Shown here: one piece after another, positions 13,812 to 21,962 of the stretch
Layout of the letters: each line of letters begins with the position of its first letter
Position numbering within the stretch: position 1 is the stretch's first letter
Assembly (NCBI GenBank): GCA_035311445.1
Contig: DATGCX010000132.1
Location: 1 to 22,805 of the forward strand
Length of the DNA stretch: 22,805 nucleotides
Direction of reading: 5' to 3'
Origin: JAJPKK01 sp035311445
Lineage (GTDB): Bacteria; Pseudomonadota; Alphaproteobacteria; Rhizobiales; Xanthobacteraceae
The notes under the pieces: model-generated
Seen by the model: the letters and a program-made list of their open reading frames with translations, nothing else
What the model was told of the DNA's origin: nothing
The model's database searches: none
Made by a program: the position numbers and the translations under genes

Positions 13812-15020
13812 ATGTTCAGGAAGTTCATTTTACCTCTCTTCATGGCAGCCCTGGTGGCTGCCTTGTTGGCCATGGTTTCGGATCGGCGCGCGTTTGAGGA
13901 ACTCGCTATCCGGGCCGCGATCGCCAGTGAGGCGCGCGCTCCAGGTGCGAAATGCCCGCTGTCGCAGGACTACATCGACAAGGCGGACATCGGACTGCTT
14001 TCGATCTGCTTCAAGTACGGACTTGGCGTCTACGAGGCTGCGCAACGGTATCCGGCAACTGCCGCCAAGGTGTTTGCCGTCTATGGAGAGGACGAGACGT
14101 TCCAAAAGGTTCTCGATCGCTACGGACCCCAGGTGATTCCGGTCGTTGCCTACTTCGTCGAGAACGGCTCGCGCGAGTTCCAGATTCGGCAGGCGCTTGG
14201 CGAGGCTCTGCAGCAGATTTGGGAAGGCAAAAAGCCAAAGTGGCAGCTCGCCGATATCACGCGGGAACAGATCGGGCTGATCGCAATCTATCATCTTGAT
14301 CGCCGCGGTCATGAAATGCTCGCAGAATTTGAGGTCGTCGGCGGAGTCGCCAAGCGCAAGCCGCTGGCCCGCTTTTTTCTTGGCGCGAAGGACCTGCTCC
14401 TCGGCGGCGTCGGAGACATGGAAACAATCCTGGTCCGCGGGGAGCGGCTGCCCACCTGGAAAGAGGTCGGTTTTGCTGCTCTCGATGTTACGGTTGTGGC
14501 GGGCGGAGTTGGCGCGGTGGCAAAGGCGGCCCGTGTTGGGGTTGGTGCTGCGGAAGCCGTTGAGAAGAGTGCGGTCCGGGTCGCCGCGGAAGGCGCCGCT
14601 GAGAGAAGCACGGTTCGCCTGGCCGCGGCAGAAGGCGCAGCGGCCGCAGACGGTGCAGCCGCGAACACGGCGATTCGCGTCGCCGCGGTAGAAGGTGCAG
14701 TTGAGAAAAATACGCTTCGCCTGGCCGCGGAAGGCGCCTACGAAGCGATCAGCGTTGTCGCCAAGGCGGGCGTCGTCGCTGCTCCGATCGCATTTGCATA
14801 CGTTGCGATCACGCGTCCGCAACTCATTGCGTCTGCCGGAGGGTGGGTTGCCGAGCAGCTGGGCGGCAGCCGCGTCGTCGGTATCTTCGCGGTCTACCTG
14901 ATCGGGATTTTGCTGATCCTTCAGTTTTTGCGGCCGCTCCTGTGGTGCGGACGAATCGTAGGGAAACCCGTTTTTCTTCTCGCCCGGTACGCCTATCCGT
15001 ACAGCAAAAGGGCCGCGTAA
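13812..15020 (+). CDS. Hypothetical membrane protein with Ala-rich tandem repeats
   Basis: A 402-residue protein of unknown function. An N-terminal hydrophobic helix (about 4-22) could be a signal anchor. Residues 25-200 form a soluble, mostly helical domain (CPLSQDYIDKADIGLLSICF, then YGEDETFQKVLDRYGPQVIP). Residues 249-310 contain four imperfect repeats of the type AVEKSAVRVAAEGA, AERSTVRLAAAEGA, AANTAIRVAAVEGA, VEKNTLRLAAEGA. Hydrophobic spans follow at about 315-335 and 353-377, with a basic C-terminus (ARYAYPYSKRAA). The start at 13812 puts the first helix at the N-terminus; in-frame ATGs at 13767 and 13785 are possible and no site has a good ribosome-binding sequence. The gene is convergent with lepB. 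I do not recognise the family. Confidence 0.7.
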   Translation: MFRKFILPLFMAALVAALLAMVSDRRAFEELAIRAAIASEARAPGAKCPLSQDYIDKADIGLLSICFKYGLGVYEAAQRYPATAAKVFAVYGEDETFQKVLDRYGPQVIPVVAYFVENGSREFQIRQALGEALQQIWEGKKPKWQLADITREQIGLIAIYHLDRRGHEMLAEFEVVGGVAKRKPLARFFLGAKDLLLGGVGDMETILVRGERLPTWKEVGFAALDVTVVAGGVGAVAKAARVGVGAAEAVEKSAVRVAAEGAAERSTVRLAAAEGAAAADGAAANTAIRVAAVEGAVEKNTLRLAAEGAYEAISVVAKAGVVAAPIAFAYVAITRPQLIASAGGWVAEQLGGSRVVGIFAVYLIGILLILQFLRPLLWCGRIVGKPVFLLARYAYPYSKRAA

Positions 15021-15028
15021 TCCGGAGC

Positions 15029-15080
15029 CATCGTAAGCGGCGGTGCGGCGGGTTACGCTTTCGGCTGACCCGCCCCCTAC
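15029..15080. repeat. Extragenic palindrome between convergent genes
   Basis: GGCGGGT (15047-15053) pairs with ACCCGCC (15068-15074) around a TACGCTTTCGGCTG loop. This matches the widespread GGCGGGTTACGC...CCCGCC(C)TAC extragenic repeat. Nearby CGTAA (15031-15035) and TTACG (15053-15057) can also pair. Lying between the two convergent stops, it probably limits read-through both ways. Confidence 0.6.
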
Positions 15081-15087
15081 AAAGGCC

Positions 15088-15864
15088 TCAATCGACGCGC
15101 GAGAAGAACCGCCGCAGCCGTAGTCCCGACGGCCAGGTCCAGATCGGGTGTCGTGCGGTGGCCAGATCCCATGAACCGAGCACGGCCTCGACCCGCCCCA
15201 CCAGGTTTTCGACCGGCACCAGTCCGACCCCGCCTGCAACCGGCGACAGCCGGCTATCGGCTGAGTCGTCGCGGTTGTCGCCCATGACAAACACGTGCCC
15301 GGGTGTGACCTTGATCACATCGGTGTCGTCCAGGTCTCCGCGCCCGATGAGTTTGAACAGTGGATGCTCGCGGCCGCCGGGCAACGTCTCGATATAGCGG
15401 TCCGCCCGAACGATACTGCCATCCTCGGCTTCGACGTTGCCAAAACCGTCGCGCCGCAGTGGCAATATCTTGCCGTTGATCCACAGCCTGCCATTGCGCA
15501 TCTGTACCCGGTCGCCGGGCAGGCCAACCACGCGCTTGACATAGGTCTGGCTGGGGTCGCGGGGGAGACGAAACACGACCACATCGCCACGCTCGGGCAC
15601 CCGTCCCAGCAGCCGCTCCGGAAGCGAGGGACCGAGGGCAATCGGCAAGGAGTAACGGCTATACCCGTAGGCGAACTTCGACACCACCAGCTCGTCACCA
15701 ATCAGCAAGGTCGGCTGCATCGAGCCGGACGGCACATAGAAGGCCTCAGCAGCAACGACCTTTGCCAGCAAAACCAAGCCAAAAATTACGGCAAACTGCA
15801 CGACCCCGGACAATTTGCGCCGCGGAGCCAGGTTAGGGGTGCTCATCGCAATCGGTCTCTGCAT
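15088..15864 (-). CDS. lepB: Signal peptidase I (LepB family)
   Basis: A 258-residue inner-membrane serine protease that removes signal peptides from exported proteins. One N-terminal membrane span (GVVQFAVIFGLVLLAKVVAA, about 20-39) precedes box B with the catalytic serine S48 (PSGSMQPTLLIGDE). Box D holds the general base K110 (YVKRVVGLPGDRV), and box E is VFVMGDNRDDSADSR. The ATG at 15864 is preferred over the one at 15846 because AAGGAA ends seven bases upstream. The usual alphaproteobacterial neighbours (acpS, rnc, era) are absent, so this is probably an additional paralogue. Downstream it is convergent with an orphan membrane protein; upstream it is divergent from an MBL-fold hydrolase. 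Confidence 0.95.
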   Translation of the reverse strand: MQRPIAMSTPNLAPRRKLSGVVQFAVIFGLVLLAKVVAAEAFYVPSGSMQPTLLIGDELVVSKFAYGYSRYSLPIALGPSLPERLLGRVPERGDVVVFRLPRDPSQTYVKRVVGLPGDRVQMRNGRLWINGKILPLRRDGFGNVEAEDGSIVRADRYIETLPGGREHPLFKLIGRGDLDDTDVIKVTPGHVFVMGDNRDDSADSRLSPVAGGVGLVPVENLVGRVEAVLGSWDLATARHPIWTWPSGLRLRRFFSRVD

Positions 15865-16008
15865 CGAGGGATTCCTTGGTCACGCTAGTTACCACGCCAA
15901 ACTGTGGCCCAGGTTGGCGCGTGTTGTCGGCGCGGCCATGGGCCGCATCCTTGTGGACGGCCACAATCAACATCACAAGACGGCCATGCTGATAGGCTTT
16001 GGACGCGA

Positions 16009-17046
16009 ATGTCGCGCTATTACCACGGTCGTGTCTCCGATCACTTTGACGGCGTCCGGTTTTTCGATCCGCGCGGTGCGCCGCCGAAGAGCCGGCGTGA
16101 TCTTTTCCGTTGGTTCGCCAATCGGCACTATCGCGCGACCAAGGCGAAGTGGCCAGCCTGGGCGCCATCGCCCTATACGGATCGGCCGCCGGCGCGCGTC
16201 GAAGGCGCGGACTGGCGCATCTCCTATGTCGGCCACGCCAGCTGGCTCATTCAGACCGCGGGGTTGAACATGCTGCTCGATCCCGTGTGGTCGAAGCGCG
16301 CGTCGCCGTTCCGCTTTATCGGGCCGAAACGGGTCAACAATCCAGGCATCGCGTTTGCGGATTTGCCGCCGATCGATGTGGTGCTGGTGTCGCACGGCCA
16401 TTACGATCATCTCGACATTGCGACCCTCTCGCGCATTGCGGCCGTGCATGCTGCCCGCGTGATCACGCCGCTCGGCAACGACACGATCATGCGAAATCAC
16501 GATCCCGCCATCGCGGTCAAAGCCTATGACTGGGACGATCGCGTGGATCTTGGGTCGGGAATTGCGGTGACGCTCGTTCCCGCGCGGCATTGGTCGGCGC
16601 GCAACCTGTCGGATCGCAATATGTCGCTGTGGGCATCGTTCGTGATCGATACGCCGCGCGGAAACATCTATTTCGTCGCCGATTCCGGCTACGGCGACGG
16701 CTGGTACTTCCGTCGCGCGCGCGAGCGCCACGGACCGTTCCGGCTCGCCATCCTACCCATCGGGGCCTACGAGCCGCGCTGGTTCATGCGCGACCAGCAC
16801 ATGAATCCAGGCGAATCGGTGCAGGCATTGATCGACTGCGGCGCAGAGTTTGCGCTCGCCCACCACTACGGCACGTTCCAGCTGACTGATGAGCCGTTCG
16901 ACGCCCCGGTTGCTGCACTGGGCGACGCCCTGACGACTGCCGGAATTTCGCCACAGCGGTTCCGCGCCTTGCTGCCCGGGCAGATATGGCAACCGCTGGA
17001 GGTCGATCGACCATCAGCAGCGAACCGCGGTGGCAGTGCAAATTAG
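16009..17046 (+). CDS. MBL-fold metal-dependent hydrolase (NAPE-PLD-like)
   Basis: A 345-residue metallo-beta-lactamase-fold protein. The HxHxDH metal motif is SHGHYDHLD (H129, H131, D133, H134). Further family marks are YVGHASWLIQTAGLNMLLDP (second strand pair), PARHWSARN (third-ligand His), YFVADSGYGDG (bridging Asp), PIGAYEPRWFMRDQHMNP and the C-terminal HHYGTFQLTDEPFDAP. This set is characteristic of the N-acyl-phosphatidylethanolamine phospholipase D-like/RomA branch of the superfamily. Bacterial substrates are mostly unknown, so a phospholipase D activity is only suggested. Start: the ATG at 16009 begins MSRYYHGRVSDHFDGVRFFD, a typical opening; earlier in-frame starts back to 15904 would add atypical sequence. 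It is divergent from lepB. Confidence 0.92.
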   Translation: MSRYYHGRVSDHFDGVRFFDPRGAPPKSRRDLFRWFANRHYRATKAKWPAWAPSPYTDRPPARVEGADWRISYVGHASWLIQTAGLNMLLDPVWSKRASPFRFIGPKRVNNPGIAFADLPPIDVVLVSHGHYDHLDIATLSRIAAVHAARVITPLGNDTIMRNHDPAIAVKAYDWDDRVDLGSGIAVTLVPARHWSARNLSDRNMSLWASFVIDTPRGNIYFVADSGYGDGWYFRRARERHGPFRLAILPIGAYEPRWFMRDQHMNPGESVQALIDCGAEFALAHHYGTFQLTDEPFDAPVAALGDALTTAGISPQRFRALLPGQIWQPLEVDRPSAANRGGSAN

Positions 17047-17065
17047 AGCGTCCCAACGCAGCGCT

Positions 17066-17167
17066 GTTATTCCGCGGCGCCACCGAAGTAGCAAGCCCGC
17101 AACCCATAACCACCGACCGAAGGCCATGGATTCCGGGCTCCCTCGCTGCGCCCGGGACCGGAATAAC
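17066..17167. repeat. Extragenic inverted-repeat element
   Basis: GTTATTCCG (17066-17074) and CGGAATAAC (17159-17167) are perfect 9-bp inverted ends of a roughly 100-bp element. An inner pair is ATTCCGG (17130-17136) with CCGGAAT (17158-17164). The sequence resembles the ATTCCGGGCTC...CCGGAAT palindromes common between genes in Bradyrhizobium relatives. Confidence 0.55.
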
Positions 17168-17597
17168 GACAAGTGTTTGTGTCGGCACGCCGGCGACGGT
17201 TGGCGATGCGTGCATTCCCTCGCGCGTGGGATAGCTCCAACGGCCAAGTAGATATTTCAGAAGCTTAGCGCAGCAGAGTCGCGATCAAAGTCTTCGTGTG
17301 CGACCAACGTCCCATGGTCGTACGGCCCTTAGGGATTCGACCAATGAACTTTCAGTTCAGAAAATGGCGTACCTCAGCCTGATTGTTTGCACAATCGACG
17401 TATGGTCCAACACCTAGGCTACAGATCTCGCTGCCTACCACACTGAACCTGACAATTAGCCAACAATGGGGGTCACCGTGCGTAAGAATTGGAACCCAGC
17501 ACGAACAAGCCGGCGCAAACACGGCTGTGGTGATCATGGAATTGCATTCGCGGGGTCCCTCGCAAGGCGGTCTACCGCGTTGCAGGGGGCCTTTTCG
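17168..17597. other. Intergenic stretch upstream of the large membrane protein gene
   Basis: No recognised gene. The plus frame of the downstream gene is open back to 17466, but that extension (Arg- and His-rich) lacks a ribosome site and would mask the signal peptide. I see no strong promoter. Confidence 0.35.
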
Positions 17598-19367
17598 ATG
17601 TTTTCTCATCGAGCTATTGGCCCACTCATGCTTCTGAGTTTGCTCGCGATCGGTCTTGGTACCACCGATGCGTACGCACATGCGCGGTGGTTCATTGACG
17701 ATACTCAGATCGTGTTGCACCCGGAATTCAAGTTTGACGGTCTTTATCTAGCGATACTGGTTGGCGCGGTCCTGTTCGTCGCGGCGGCGCTGACGTTGGA
17801 GATGTCAAGGGCGCGCTTCTCCTTCCTCGACCGTTGGCTCAGCCGTCCATTGCTTCCCACGCTGGTGTTGTGGCGGGTCCTGGCAATGATCTTCGGCGCG
17901 ACACTCGTCATCAACAGCATGGCGCAGGTATTTGTGGCACCCAATTTCGCTGCCAACGGGAGCATGGTTTTGAAAACCATGCTGTTTCTGCAAATCCTGA
18001 TCGGCGGCATGTTCTTTACGCAGTCGCGGCTGACATGGGCTTCCGTAGCGGTGTTGGTGTTGCCAGTCCTGTGCGCATGGGAATTCTCTGCCGTTCATGC
18101 AATCGACTATGCGTTTGAGCTGGCGGCTATCGGGCTGGCGATGGTGCTGATGGCGCCGGCATTGGCGGCGCCCGATGTCGAGACGCAGAAACAGGTCGCC
18201 GCCTTCATCCCGACCGGCTTTTCCCTATCCCTGCGCAACGCCCGGCAGACGTATGACCTGGCCTGGTCTCAGGCAAACCCGTGGCGCTACGACCCGCGCG
18301 AAGGTTTGCCCCCGACCGACCGCGAGGCCCAGGCCATCGCCGTCCTGCGCACCCTGTTCGGCTTGCAGTTGATCGTACTCGCGGCTCACGACAAGCTGCT
18401 GGAGCCAGGTGTGTCGCTGGCATTCGTGGACAAATACAGCTTCGTCAATGTGCCGGCGATGCTCGGCGCAAGTCAGTTCACGAACCTGCACTTCGTATTT
18501 GGCGCCGGCCTCGCAGAAATTTCGTTCGGCATGCTTCTGCTGGCCAATGTTGCCGTAAGAGGCACGTGCGCCATTCTGCTCTTCATGTTTACCACGACCG
18601 CCGCCGTCTTCGGCCTCGAGGAATTGGTCGGTCATCTGCCCATCATTGCGGTGCTGATCCTTCTGATGGCGTCGGGCTCGCCGCAGCGCAAGGCTGAGCC
18701 CTCGATCACGCGCTGGCAGATCGCCTCGCTGGCCGGCGCGGGAGCCGCCATGATGGGCCTCATCGGCATCTTCGCGGCCAACGGAATGGCCCCACGGGCG
18801 TTGCCGACCTCGATTCATGCGTCGGCCGAGGTACCGGCCGCGCTTTACAAGAGATTTGCCGCCACCGCCCACCCGGACCGCACCGCGATTGCCGAAACGG
18901 AGCAAGCCGTTCGCAACATCCTTGCCACCGCAAAAGCAGATCAGCCGGTGAACAAAGACACGCTTGCGGCAAGCCTTTTCGAACTGTCGGTCCAATACGA
19001 GACGTTGTACGGCAAGGACTCCGCCAGCGAGTGGCTCCGCTACGCGCACCTGACATCGAGTTGCAGCTTCGACGACGTGAAGGCCTTCCGCAATCGCGTT
19101 GCCAGCTCGAACTGGCAGTCGAGCATCACCACAGTGAATGATCCGCTGGCTGACGAGCTGCTTGCCGTGGCACGGCCGGATGTCGAAGCGATCCTTAAGC
19201 GGAGCGTTGACCTCCGCGATCCCGCGATTTGGCCGCAAGTCGCGAACTTGGCGCCGCCGAGCGGGCCGGACTATGTGCACACCCACAATCTGGCTGCGAT
19301 CACGCGCATCATCCTTGCCGTCGCACACGACAGCGGGCGTTATCCCCTCCTCGCTTCATTGAATTGA
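17598..19367 (+). CDS. Large multi-pass membrane protein with C-terminal soluble domain, possibly DoxX-like
   Basis: A 589-residue protein. A signal peptide-like start (MFSHRAIGPLMLLSLLAIGL then GTTDAYAHA) precedes ARWFIDDTQ. About nine or ten further hydrophobic spans lie between residues 48 and 395. A segment around 240-360 (VLRTLFGLQLIVLAAHDKLL, then GAGLAEISFGMLLLANVAVR) loosely recalls DoxX-type membrane proteins. From about 400 to the end the chain is soluble and helical, with a Cys at SSCSFDD. Start: the ATG at 17598 has AGGGGG about ten bases upstream and yields the signal peptide; the frame opens earlier at 17466. It ends 163 bp before the stop of the convergent amidohydrolase. Neither substrate nor role can be named. 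Confidence 0.8.
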   Translation: MFSHRAIGPLMLLSLLAIGLGTTDAYAHARWFIDDTQIVLHPEFKFDGLYLAILVGAVLFVAAALTLEMSRARFSFLDRWLSRPLLPTLVLWRVLAMIFGATLVINSMAQVFVAPNFAANGSMVLKTMLFLQILIGGMFFTQSRLTWASVAVLVLPVLCAWEFSAVHAIDYAFELAAIGLAMVLMAPALAAPDVETQKQVAAFIPTGFSLSLRNARQTYDLAWSQANPWRYDPREGLPPTDREAQAIAVLRTLFGLQLIVLAAHDKLLEPGVSLAFVDKYSFVNVPAMLGASQFTNLHFVFGAGLAEISFGMLLLANVAVRGTCAILLFMFTTTAAVFGLEELVGHLPIIAVLILLMASGSPQRKAEPSITRWQIASLAGAGAAMMGLIGIFAANGMAPRALPTSIHASAEVPAALYKRFAATAHPDRTAIAETEQAVRNILATAKADQPVNKDTLAASLFELSVQYETLYGKDSASEWLRYAHLTSSCSFDDVKAFRNRVASSNWQSSITTVNDPLADELLAVARPDVEAILKRSVDLRDPAIWPQVANLAPPSGPDYVHTHNLAAITRIILAVAHDSGRYPLLASLN

Positions 19368-19432
19368 TCACGCCCACGCGTGGACCAACCTCTCAGGGCG
19401 TAATTCGATCATTTTGCGTCACATATGGCGTC

Positions 19433-19516
19433 GTCGCCGGGCTTGTCCCGGCGACCCCGAATTTTAAGGCACCGAGCAAGAATAAACGGGGTGGCCGGGA
19501 CAAGTCCGACCACGAC
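19433..19516. repeat. Extragenic palindromic mosaic between convergent genes
   Basis: GTCGCCGGG-CTTGT-CCCGGCGAC (19433-19455) is a perfect 9-bp hairpin. A related imperfect copy, GTGGCCGGGACAAGTCCGAC (from 19491), lies in inverted orientation. GGGCTTGTCCCGGC-type palindromes are abundant in alphaproteobacterial intergenic DNA. It fills most of the gap between two convergent stops and may act as a bidirectional terminator. Confidence 0.7.
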
Positions 19517-19529
19517 CCATCGGCCGGAA

Positions 19530-21014
19530 TTACGACAGCTTCGGCAGCAGCTCCGCAAAGACATCGGGGCGATAGCCGACGGCCGCGAAAAGGTGATTGC
19601 GCGATTCCTCGACCATCGCTTTAAGGCGCCTCATGTCGAGGCCCACTATCTTGCCTCGATATTTGCGCACGCGGCCACCGATGATGACAGTATCGACATT
19701 GCTGCGTTCGGCCGCCTGCACCACGGTCCCGACCGCGTTGTTCGACGGATAGAGGTTGATGTCATCTGCGCGAACCATGATGAGATCGGCCTCCTTGCCG
19801 GGTGCGAGCGAGCCGATCTTGTCATCGAGGCCGGCACAGAGCGCGCCGCCGGTCGTAGCGCAGTAGAGCACGTCCCTGACCATGAGCGGCTTCGGCGGAT
19901 TCTGGTCGCCCGAGAACCTGCGGTTCTGCGCCACCGCGCGCTGCAGATAGAGCGCGACGCGCATCTCCGTGAACATGTCGGTGCTGTACGAGGTTTCGTT
20001 ATCGACGCTCAGGCCCGGCTTGATGCCGTGGTCCCACGCGGTCTGCAACGCGCATATACCCTCGCCCAACGCATACTGCGCGTCCGAGCGCGGGCAGACG
20101 TTGATACTGGCCCCCGTGTCGACGAAGATCTGCCAGGTCTTCTCCGGCAGCGCACCGCAGTGGTTGAAGGTGTTATCGGGACCGACGAGCTTGTCCTGAG
20201 CCAGCGGATCGAGCAGCGCTGCCGCCTGTGCACCCTGGAACTCGGTTGTGATGTGCAGCCCGAGCTTGCGCGCAAAAGCCCAGTTGTCGCGATTGACGCC
20301 CGAGAACATACGCAAGGTCACAAGCTGATCGGCGGAGGAGAAATATTTCTTCTGCAGTCGTTCCAAGTCCTGCGGCCACTGATGGGCCCAATCACCGGCG
20401 GTGGGTGGCCCGGACGCATGGACGGCGCGAATACCGCCGTCGATCAGGGCCTCGACCGCCGCATCGGAGTGCTCGGGGCTGCGCGAGTTATGTGAATTGT
20501 CGATCACGCAGGTAATGCCCGCATCAATGCAGCCGACGGCCGTCAGATAGTTGGCCGCATAATGGTCCTGCGGCCGGTACGCCTTCGCGAAAGAAAGATG
20601 AGTCGCATTGCCGTAGTCGGCCAGCGTCGGCGAATTGGGGTTGATGCGGCGGAGCGGCGCTTCCCAGGAATGGCGGTGGCAATCGACAAAGCCCGGCAAG
20701 ATGATCGCCTCTTGCGCATCGATCACCTGCGCGCCCGCCACATTGAGCTCAGGCGCGATGGCAGCGATCTTTTTGCCTTCGATCAGCACATCGCCCTGCT
20801 CGAGGTCGCCGACCTTGTGATCCATGCTGATAATGGTGCCGCCCTTGAGCAGGATGCGTTGCCTGGCGTTGACCGCTCGCTGGCGCTCGAATCGGCGAAA
20901 GTTTTCTGCTGCTGTTGCGGCGTCGGTGAGTGAGCCAACGGCCGCTGCCCCCGCCGCGAACGTAGCGCCGACCTTCAGTGCACCACGGCGCGTGATCCGC
21001 ATGTCATTTTTCAT
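19530..21014 (-). CDS. Tat-exported amidohydrolase (TrzA/AtzA, chlorohydrolase-like)
   Basis: A 494-residue metal-dependent hydrolase of the amidohydrolase superfamily, deaminase/chlorohydrolase branch. The leader MKNDMRITRRGALKVGATFA has a twin-arginine motif, and the following Ala-rich core ends near AATAAE (about residue 37), so export to the periplasm is likely. Metal site: H113 and H115 (DCHRHSWE), H254 (LGLHITTEF), H285 (NHCGALPE) and D338 (SVDNETS). The small beta-sandwich strands flank the barrel (GGTIISMDHKVGDLEQGDVL at the N-side; KEADLIMV and VIIGGRVRKYRGKIVG at the C-side). Start: the ATG at 21014 has AGAGGA at 21026-21021. It is divergent from an SDR with a 73-bp gap. The substrate is unknown: cyclic amidines, amines or halides are typical of the branch. 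Confidence 0.9.
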   Translation of the reverse strand: MKNDMRITRRGALKVGATFAAGAAAVGSLTDAATAAENFRRFERQRAVNARQRILLKGGTIISMDHKVGDLEQGDVLIEGKKIAAIAPELNVAGAQVIDAQEAIILPGFVDCHRHSWEAPLRRINPNSPTLADYGNATHLSFAKAYRPQDHYAANYLTAVGCIDAGITCVIDNSHNSRSPEHSDAAVEALIDGGIRAVHASGPPTAGDWAHQWPQDLERLQKKYFSSADQLVTLRMFSGVNRDNWAFARKLGLHITTEFQGAQAAALLDPLAQDKLVGPDNTFNHCGALPEKTWQIFVDTGASINVCPRSDAQYALGEGICALQTAWDHGIKPGLSVDNETSYSTDMFTEMRVALYLQRAVAQNRRFSGDQNPPKPLMVRDVLYCATTGGALCAGLDDKIGSLAPGKEADLIMVRADDINLYPSNNAVGTVVQAAERSNVDTVIIGGRVRKYRGKIVGLDMRRLKAMVEESRNHLFAAVGYRPDVFAELLPKLS

Positions 21015-21087
21015 GAGCGATCCTCTTATGTGATATTGGAGCGGGTGGAGAATCTAGCATGTTTCCCCGACAAAAAAGGAGCACGCC

Positions 21088-21897
21088 ATGGATCTTCGGC
21101 TCAAGGACAAGACCGCGCTGGTGACGGGCGGCAGTGCGGGCATCGGCAAGGGGATCGCCCGCGCGCTGGCACGGGAAGGCGTTGATGTCGCGATCTGCTC
21201 GCGCCGCAGCGACGCCATCGCCGCGGCAGCCGCCGAAATCGCCAAGGAGACCGGGCGCAAGATCATCGGCATCGTGGCTGATCTGACCACGGACCACGAC
21301 GCTCGGAACTTCATCGCCAAGGGCCACGAGGCGCTGGGCCGCGTCGATATCATGGTCAATAACGCGGGCTCATCGCCGGGCGGCGTGCTGGAACATCTCA
21401 CCGAAGCCGATTGGGCGCAGTCACTCCAATTGAAGTTCATGGGCTACGTACGATGCCTGCGTTACGTGCTGCCCATCATGGTCAAGCAGGGCGGCGGCCG
21501 GGTGGTCAACCTGATCGGCAATGACGGCGTGAAGCCGTCCTACTGGGAGATCGCGCCGGGCGCCGCCAATGCGGCCGGACAGAACCTCACCCTGTCGCTT
21601 GCGGGCCAATATGCCAGGCATGGCATCACCTTCTGTGCGGTCAATCCAGGGCCGGTGCGTACCGAGCGCTGGGACGGACTCGTAAAGGCGATGGCACGCG
21701 ATATGAAGCTGAGCTACGACGAGGCAAACCAGCTCGCCCCATCCTCGATCCCGCTCGGCCGCATCGCCGAAGTCGAGGAAGTCGCTGCTCTGGTGGTGAT
21801 GCTGGCGTCGCCACTGATGCACATGGTCAATGGCACCCAGATCGAAATCGATGGCGGCCAGGAGAAATCCCTGATGGACCGCCTGCGTGACCGCTAG
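21088..21897 (+). CDS. Short-chain dehydrogenase/reductase-like protein lacking the catalytic tetrad
   Basis: A 269-residue Rossmann-fold protein of the classical SDR type. Cofactor parts are intact: TGGSAGIG (13-20), a basic SRR after the second strand (38-40) that suggests NADPH, and NNAG (91-94). The PGPVRTERW loop and the C-terminal strand NGTQIEIDGGQEKS are also typical. The catalytic residues are not. By spacing, Asn is Lys116, Ser is Gly144, Tyr is Pro157 (in APGAANAAGQNLT) and Lys is Asn161. It may be a non-catalytic binding protein or use other residues. Start: the ATG at 21088 has AAGGAG at 21076-21081. It shares a 73-bp divergent promoter region with the Tat amidohydrolase, so the two are probably co-regulated. 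Confidence 0.9.
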   Translation: MDLRLKDKTALVTGGSAGIGKGIARALAREGVDVAICSRRSDAIAAAAAEIAKETGRKIIGIVADLTTDHDARNFIAKGHEALGRVDIMVNNAGSSPGGVLEHLTEADWAQSLQLKFMGYVRCLRYVLPIMVKQGGGRVVNLIGNDGVKPSYWEIAPGAANAAGQNLTLSLAGQYARHGITFCAVNPGPVRTERWDGLVKAMARDMKLSYDEANQLAPSSIPLGRIAEVEEVAALVVMLASPLMHMVNGTQIEIDGGQEKSLMDRLRDR

Positions 21898-21962
21898 TGA
21901 GGCCACGGCGAGACAGGTAGGCCCTTGTGAATCGAATCTTGACGTTTTCTGCGAAGATTTTG

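Noticed and set aside
13830..15290. 486-codon minus-strand open frame
   Set aside because: It overlaps the membrane protein gene antisense and the lepB 3' part out of frame; the composition is typical of a GC-rich shadow frame.
18225..19328. 367-codon minus-strand frame
   Set aside because: Antisense to the signal-peptide-bearing multi-pass membrane protein; Arg/Gly/His-rich shadow with no motif.
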